Of a DNA stretch of 64,000 nucleotides, positions 43,250-64,000 are shown piece by piece. The position numbers and the translations under genes were made by a program. The notes under the pieces are model-generated. The model was not told the DNA's origin. It worked only from the letters and a program-made list of their open reading frames with translations, and searched no databases. The number at the start of each line of letters is the position of its first letter. Position 1 is the stretch's first letter. The stretch lies in contig JAUJYZ010000842.1 in NCBI GenBank assembly GCA_033675265.1, positions 95,536 to 159,535 of the forward strand, written 5' to 3'. The stretch comes from Actinostola sp. cb2023 (lineage: Eukaryota; Cnidaria; Anthozoa; Actiniaria; Actinostolidae).

Positions 43250-43615
43250 GATAGGAGAATGAGGGTTTGCCAGTGTAATTTCAAAACTTATAGGACAATA
43301 AAATGATTATCATAGCTGGAAAGAGTTCGCTGAAATTAGTAAATATGTGAAGTTTGGAAAAGAACAAATTCGGTTGAAGATATGAATTTTCAAAACTCGA
43401 AATGTTGTATGAAAACCTTTGTTGTAGGCAAGAGTTGCCTGCCTACCAGCGTAAATTTCCAAAGGTTTTCATATAAAATTTCGATTTTTGAAAATTCATG
43501 ATCATATCTTCGTAATTTGTGTAATTTTTACTAATTTCAACGGGCTCTTTCCAGCTATGATTAATTTTTTTTTGTCCTATGAGTATTGAAATTACATGAT
43601 AAACGTACCCTCATT
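43250..43615. mobile_element. foldback MITE
   Basis: Ends GAATGAGGGT / ACCCTCATT; inner arms AAACCTTTG, GAATTTTCAAAA and AGCTGGAAAGAG pair across a centre near 43440. Confidence 0.68.
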
Positions 43616-43838
43616 GGTCGATCATTCTAAGATCAGATCACTGATAGATCTATAGTGTATTTGTGTATGTATATCCAAATAGTTCATAAAGCTTTCTTCA
43701 GTTGTAAGAAATTACCAGAACGAAACCAAAATAGAATAATCTAAACTGACCCAAACTCTACTTCGGTATTAGAATACTGTACCATTCTCCTATCATCTTC
43801 AGCTCTCTCTGACAACCTTTCAGTTTTAGAAATAGGTG

Positions 43839-44125
43839 TATACAGCTATTTCAAAAAACGTTGAAAACTGAATACTGCATAATGAATAGTGCATTCCAAG
43901 ACCAAAGGGCATTGTGGGCCTCGTTATTTTGAAATAAAAAGTAAATATACAGCGAGTTGTTCGCCATATGGAGCTAGTATATTGTTTCTGATGGAATACA
44001 CACAAAATAAAATAAAATATTATTATTTATATTACTTTAGACAATAATCCACGAGTCCCAAAATGCATTTCGGTCTTGGAATGACACTATTATTCAGTAT
44101 CAACGTTTTTTGAAATAGCTGTATA
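43839..44125. mobile_element. TATACACCT MITE, copy 2
   Basis: Ends TATACAGCTATTTCAAAAAA / TTTTTTGAAATAGCTGTATA, with ATTTCGGTCTTGGAATGACA inside, shared with copy 3. Confidence 0.78.
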
Positions 44126-44381
44126 TCAAGATACAGTGAACCGGAAATATAATAAATGAAAGTTAGGCGAGGTCTCCGTGACAAATAACTGAAACCATAC
44201 CATATGTAGTAGACATATAGAGAGAAATACTGCTATCATTATCATTAGTCTAATGAGATATCAGTACACGCCACCGAATAGTATAACTAAAAGTACTCGG
44301 GGCGTATGTAATATATTTAGTAGCATTCGATCATTAACCACCCCTTTCTCATATAGATCAAAGGCACTATTAATAATAGCA

Positions 44382-44560
44382 CAGGCCCGTAGCCAGTATG
44401 AGGCGAGCGGAGGCAGTTGCCTTGGTAAAACATCGCTGATTTTATTGATCTTTTATCTAAATTGACAAAAAAGGCTGACTGTCCTCTATGTGCAGCTATA
44501 ACATTTTGGCTGCACTGACAGAAGTGCCTCGGGATATATTTTGGTCTGGCTACGGGCCTG
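44382..44560. mobile_element. hAT-like MITE with TAGCA target duplication
   Basis: Ends CAGGCCCGTAGCCAG / CTGGCTACGGGCCTG, flanked by TAGCA (44377-44381, 44561-44565). Confidence 0.78.
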
Positions 44561-44740
44561 TAGCATACAGTACTACATCGACTAAAACAGCATGTTCGCT
44601 CAGAATAGCAGGCTGACACATATACTATTCATACCAGCCCCGCCTTGGATGCCTTCACGGCAAGTTGACTACTATCCTAAGTATTTATATCCGCCTCTCC
44701 TATACGTCACTAATCAGAAAAGTACCAAATATTCCACTGA

Positions 44741-44965
44741 AGAAGAAGAAGAAGAAGAAGAAGAAGAAGAAGATGAAGAAGAAGAAGAGGAAGAAGAACA
44801 AGAACAAGAATTGAAGAAGAATTGAAGAAGAACAAGAACAAGAAGAACAAGAAGAACAAGAAGAACAAGAAGAACAAGAAGAACAAGAAGAACAAGAAGA
44901 ACAAGAAGAACAAGAAGAACAAGAAGAACAAGAAGAACAAGAAGAAGAAGGAGAAGAGTAGAATT

Positions 44966-44999
<34 letters not shown>

Positions 45000-45034
45000 A
45001 AAAGAAGAAGAAGAAGAAGAAGTAGAAGAAGAAA
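44741..45034 (+). repeat. GAA / AAGAAGAAC purine microsatellite
   Basis: About 290 bp almost pure purine on plus, changing from GAA to the 9-mer AAGAAGAAC and back to GAA. Confidence 0.92.
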
Positions 45035-46639
45035 GCAAAGAAAGAGACAAGACTATAAAATTCCTATATCAGTAATCGAAAAACTATATATACAGTACAG
45101 CCGACTTTATAAATCACTGACAATGTCAAGACACGAAACAATTTGTCTATATGCTATAGTGTTGTGAAATAAGTCAATGTATACTTTAATCAAACGGTAT
45201 TTCAATGGCAATTTATTACGTTGTCATAATTTACACTATCAACACGAAGTATACCCACTAGTTTTTCTCACGCCAATGCACATCATTAAGTCAAATCTAC
45301 GCTACATTGCTTTTGCAGTGATTTATGTCTGGATGTACAAACACCCTCTTCGTACTCAATTTTAGCTTTACGAATGTAGTCATTTATATATGGTATTTGT
45401 ACTACGCTAGCCCCGAACATCTGATCCAGTTAAAACTGTATGCCCTTCATTGCGGCTGGACATAGAGGAGCCGGAGACAGTAAGTATCAGTGGTACACAA
45501 ATGATTTTACTCTCTAGTACTTTATCTTTAAACAACTATAGTTAGTTTGCCAGAAGAGAAAAATAGAGTGAGATATGGTTAGTACTAAAACTAACAGACA
45601 ACAATGCCAGCTTTGTTCAGTATTCCTGTAACTTTAGTACGCGAACTGCACCTCGACAAGTCGCCTATAGCTTTAGGCAATTCAAGTAGGCTGAAACTTT
45701 CTAACCGTTTGTTTTGATATTAATTTTAAAAGCCTTCAAACTTCAAACAAGTTTATAATTAGTATAGTTTTTAAACTTCAAATCGGAGTAATAATACTGC
45801 TAGTTATATAATGGGCTTGAGCCGGTTAGGAATGAAACACAATAAAAGCTTTAATAGCTAGATTGACTGAAGAACCTTCGTGTCAAAGAAAACATTATAA
45901 TAAGACAGATTTAATACTGAAGCTTTGAGAAGGTCATTGATGCAATCAATTTCAATTTTCACCACCATCATACGGTAGTATTGCTGAATTGTTTTGAGCC
46001 TCAACCAGGACAGAACATGCTTTACAAATAGTAAAAAGCGTCCGTGACACTACATGTACGTATATTCGGCTGCATACATTTAAACGCTATAAAACAAGCT
46101 TAAAAGCTGTCGAAAATCTGAAACCAATATTGCAGTTATGATAATTTATTCAGACGCCGGTCACAATGAATAACAATTGACATCAAAGAAAGTTTTAAAG
46201 TCGATCAGTGTTATTTTAACTTGCAAGCGTTGTGCGATGTTGTATCATTTAATTTACGATAATTCTCAGTGTGATCCATAATGCAAACGCATCAGTATTG
46301 TGAAGTTCAGCGACTTTGTCAGCTAATACGCTTGATGTCGTGTTTATGAGTGGAAAACCTGTCATACGTGGAATTAAACAAAGCTGAAAATGTTGACAAC
46401 GTTTATACTTAATTTATGTACTAGTCTTTTAAAACCATTCAGTTGCTAACTGAAAACGCATCTAAAAGCTGGTCAATCAATTTGATCTTCACCAACATTT
46501 TACTGGAATTTTGTCGTGAAATTGAAGGAGGAAACTGGTGTCAAATCTTGACCCGTGGGTGGTAGGATGAGTAGCACACGTCAGCCGCATCAGGTTACTA
46601 AAAATAGCCCGACGGGAAATATCATGGCACGTATTTATT
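45035..46639. other. intergenic, no gene seen
   Basis: AT-rich sequence without supported exons. ACTGGTGTCAAATCTTG at 46532 recurs at 28092, so it holds a dispersed repeat. Confidence 0.4.
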
Positions 46640-46793
46640 GGTTATTCCATGGATTTCTATGAAATACGGGCGAATATTTCACAACATTTATATTATTTGG
46701 TATACGAGTCTTTATCTTTAGACGAGTTGTATATTGCCATGATATCAGTTTTCGCCCGCGTATTCCATAGAAAACCATGGAATAACCATATCA
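46640..46793. mobile_element. foldback MITE
   Basis: GGTTATTCCATGG pairs with CCATGGAATAACC; inner arm AATACGGGCGAA pairs with TTCGCCCGCGTATT. Confidence 0.65.
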
Positions 46794-46956
46794 TTGTATT
46801 TCATATAAATGGTGAGCTCTGATTGGCTGAGATGTAATATATATAGTGAGATGATAGAAGCGTCCAGGCCCTCGTACCGTGTATCAAACATAGTTAACTT
46901 TGTATTGAAATATAAACGTACTTTTCAAATCTTCTCATTCAGGTCTTCAGTAATTA

Positions 46957-47069
46957 CAGTAGCGGATCCAGGGGTGGTTCCATGGGTTCATGGAACCCCC
47001 CTTTGAGAAGTCGATCATGTTCTTTTCGGTACTAACCCCCTTTTTTAAATCCTGGATCCCGCGCCACTG
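46957..47069. mobile_element. 113-bp hAT-like MITE
   Basis: Ends CAGTAGCGGATCCAGG / CCTGGATCCCGCGCCACTG, flanked by AATTA and AATTC (four of five bases match). Confidence 0.65.
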
Positions 47070-48078
47070 AATTCTATAGCGGATAACAGTAGTTCTAATA
47101 TGTGATCAGTAGGAAAGGAAACCGTAACAGCTGAGCTAAAAAGAAATAATAATTACACTCTCTGTCATGATGCCAGAATAGAACTGGTCGCTGTCAAACC
47201 AAGATTACCGTTTCAGTTTGACTAATTATACATTTGTACGACACGTAGACGTGATTCAGTAGCGCTGCATTCATTATCTCCCTGGCTTAACGGCGACTCG
47301 TACGCCAACAACAGAACCAGAAAGACCTTGTAGAACTCATGCATATGTAATGTACTATGTAGCGACGATAACAAACCTTTAAGAAAAACGAAATAACAAA
47401 GACGACAGCGAAAAAGAAAGAGACGTTTTGAACTCAGTTCAGAGTGATACTCCGCTACTAGAAAGAGAAAGGCACGCCCTTGATAGCTGTGAAAACAGGT
47501 AAAACATGTGTATATAGGTTGTACTGTACACATGCACAATATCCAAGCAAATAGAAAACAAAAGAAATAGATTAAAAAAACATCGTTCAAGAAGACCTTT
47601 GGGCAGAAGACCGAGTCATAGTTTGCTAATTTACGTCAGAGAGAATTGATATGTGAGAAAACCGGCTAATAGTCAACGTGTCATAATGTCCTTAGGAAGA
47701 CTTTTAGTTCCTTATATAATGAAATACGAGGTTCGATTTAAGTATAACGATCGTGTTTATATTTGACTTCAGGGTAAAACTAGTACATTAATAGTATCGT
47801 GTCCTTGGGCCAATGTATAAATACATCACTAACACTTCGACAAACGATATAAATGTCTTTATTACTTTAGTCTATGTAAACTTTAGAACTTGTCTAAACA
47901 TAGCTTACACAAAACGGTAAGTACTATAACGAGATTTAATAATCTCAGGGAATTAATAAACACTTATTTCACTAATAAGATAAGACTATAAACTGTTCGA
48001 TGTTTTTGTAAGATTTTGTATGTGTAAAATCTGCAAAGATTTGTACAGCGATTACCGTTCAAGACACTAACAACAAAT

Positions 48079-48268
48079 CAGGCATGGATCCAGGAAAAAA
48101 ATGTGACCGTTTTCCGACTGAATGACCGTTTTCCGAACCGGCCGATTTTGTTCCTTTAAACAAGTTTTTATGAATAAATTAAACATTCAAGAGAGCTATA
48201 TTACTGCTACTTTGAAAATTTTAACCGTTTTCCGGAAAACGGTGTAAACCGGTCTGGATACGCGCCTG
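48079..48268. mobile_element. 190-bp hAT-like MITE
   Basis: Ends CAGGCATGGATCCAG / CTGGATACGCGCCTG, flanked by CAAAT and CAAAC (four of five bases match). ACCGTTTTCCG sub-repeats inside. Confidence 0.6.
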
Positions 48269-48644
48269 CAAACCTTCTATAACCATGCAAGTCACTGCAT
48301 GGAATTGGAACTGACCTTATTCGCGCGTTGTCACAGCACATTGAAATCTGTGAAATTACACGTTACTATAGTTTCAGTTTCTTAGAAAAAACGTTTATCC
48401 TCCCAAAGTTCACTTCATCGTTGAATTATCTTTGTGAGTCTATTATTCTTAATTACTATTTGTAGTCGTCTGTATTGTATAATAAAACATCTATGCCAAG
48501 CATGAAACATTTTATTAGTCATCCGCCTCAAACTAAGAAAACAACTCCTATTAAAAGTTTGTTTCTGAATTATCTTTTTTTTGTCATATATATTGATTGG
48601 TTCTAAACCTTTCGGTATTAAATCTTTACGTACAACAAAGTCAT

Positions 48645-48652
48645 TATATAAA
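48645..48652 (+). promoter_or_regulatory. candidate TATA box of the astacin gene
   Basis: TATATAAA about 97 bp upstream of the ATG at 48749. This is a normal distance for a short 5' UTR. No initiator was assigned. Confidence 0.45.
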
Positions 48653-48748
48653 GAGAACGTGTTTCGTCCTTACGGACCTTTTCAACTCATCTTTTATTCG
48701 CCAGACAAGTGAAATAAAGGTTTCACTGGAGTCAGACTTGCATTAATT

Positions 48749-63640
<14,892 letters not shown>

Positions 63641-64000
63641 GTAACGGTATTATTCAAATTAATTAGTAATATTCTACTTATATCCACTTTTCTATAAATA
63701 TTTATATGTAATTACTATTGACGCAACTTTGATACGCAGTTTTAATATAGCTCTCTGTGAACTAGGGCACCTGACTCTGAGTAGTTTTCCCAACTATTTC
63801 AGGCACTCTAACAAAAATAAATTATTTTAAGTGTCGAAACTGTAAATATATTTTTGTTCAAATCATGGTATCAATAAAACAACTGGTCTAAGCAATCTTA
63901 CTTGAAAACAATTCAATGACTGAATGCATGGATGGATAACCGAATAAATGTAGAACATAAAGACGACAAAGGCTATGTTGCACACATATTACTGTTCTAC

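Noticed and set aside
44592..45025. Poly-Glu and Lys-Asn-rich open frames
   Set aside because: GAA/AAGAAGAAC repeat; no upstream exon or domain.

Overview
This is a eukaryotic, invertebrate-animal window. Its genes are split by classical introns, most of the sequence is non-coding, and foldback elements, MITEs and satellites fill it. The two protein families present are animal families. I cannot name the species. The repeat landscape (short TIR elements, TTAA-, TA- and 5-bp-TSD MITEs, GGTACTCCC-type repeats) is typical of early-branching marine invertebrates such as cnidarians or sponges, but that is an impression, not evidence. No prokaryotic genes, no intact transposase or reverse transcriptase, and no tRNA or rRNA gene were recognised.

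Gene 1 (about 1761-38684, + strand) is an EVI5-like TBC-domain Rab GTPase-activating protein in 14 coding exons (538 aa). I reassembled it by hand from splice sites and reading phase. Both catalytic fingers of the TBC domain are present. Its coiled-coil tail is much shorter than in vertebrate EVI5. Intron 1 is 19.8 kb, starts with a GC donor, and holds a 2.1-kb 21-bp polypyrimidine minisatellite (4437-6540) and a giant 8-bp satellite arranged as an inverted repeat (10.5-18.8 kb). Intron 11 is almost wholly repeats and ends in seven 71-bp units, each carrying a copy of the branch site, the 3' splice site and the first 16 bases of exon 12.

The stretch 38.7-48.6 kb is intergenic: a 14-bp repeat array, foldback elements, MITEs and a GAA/AAGAAGAAC purine array. 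No gene was recognised there.

Gene 2 (48749 to beyond the right edge, + strand) is a secreted multidomain astacin metalloprotease: signal peptide, propeptide, astacin catalytic domain, F5/8C (discoidin), two TSP1 repeats, and two MAM domains, the second cut by the window end. Sixteen exons (at least 794 aa) are visible and most are joined by phase-1 introns. The zinc motif is complete, but the normally invariant Met of the Met-turn is Val. Intron 1 carries an antisense 42-bp fragment of U6 snRNA. Intron 4 holds a 325-bp CAGA microsatellite.

The two genes are functionally unrelated neighbours: one acts in intracellular Rab/membrane traffic, the other in the extracellular matrix. The most unusual material is the repeat architecture: two asymmetric foldbacks whose arms are themselves tandem arrays, and the duplicated splice-acceptor array.
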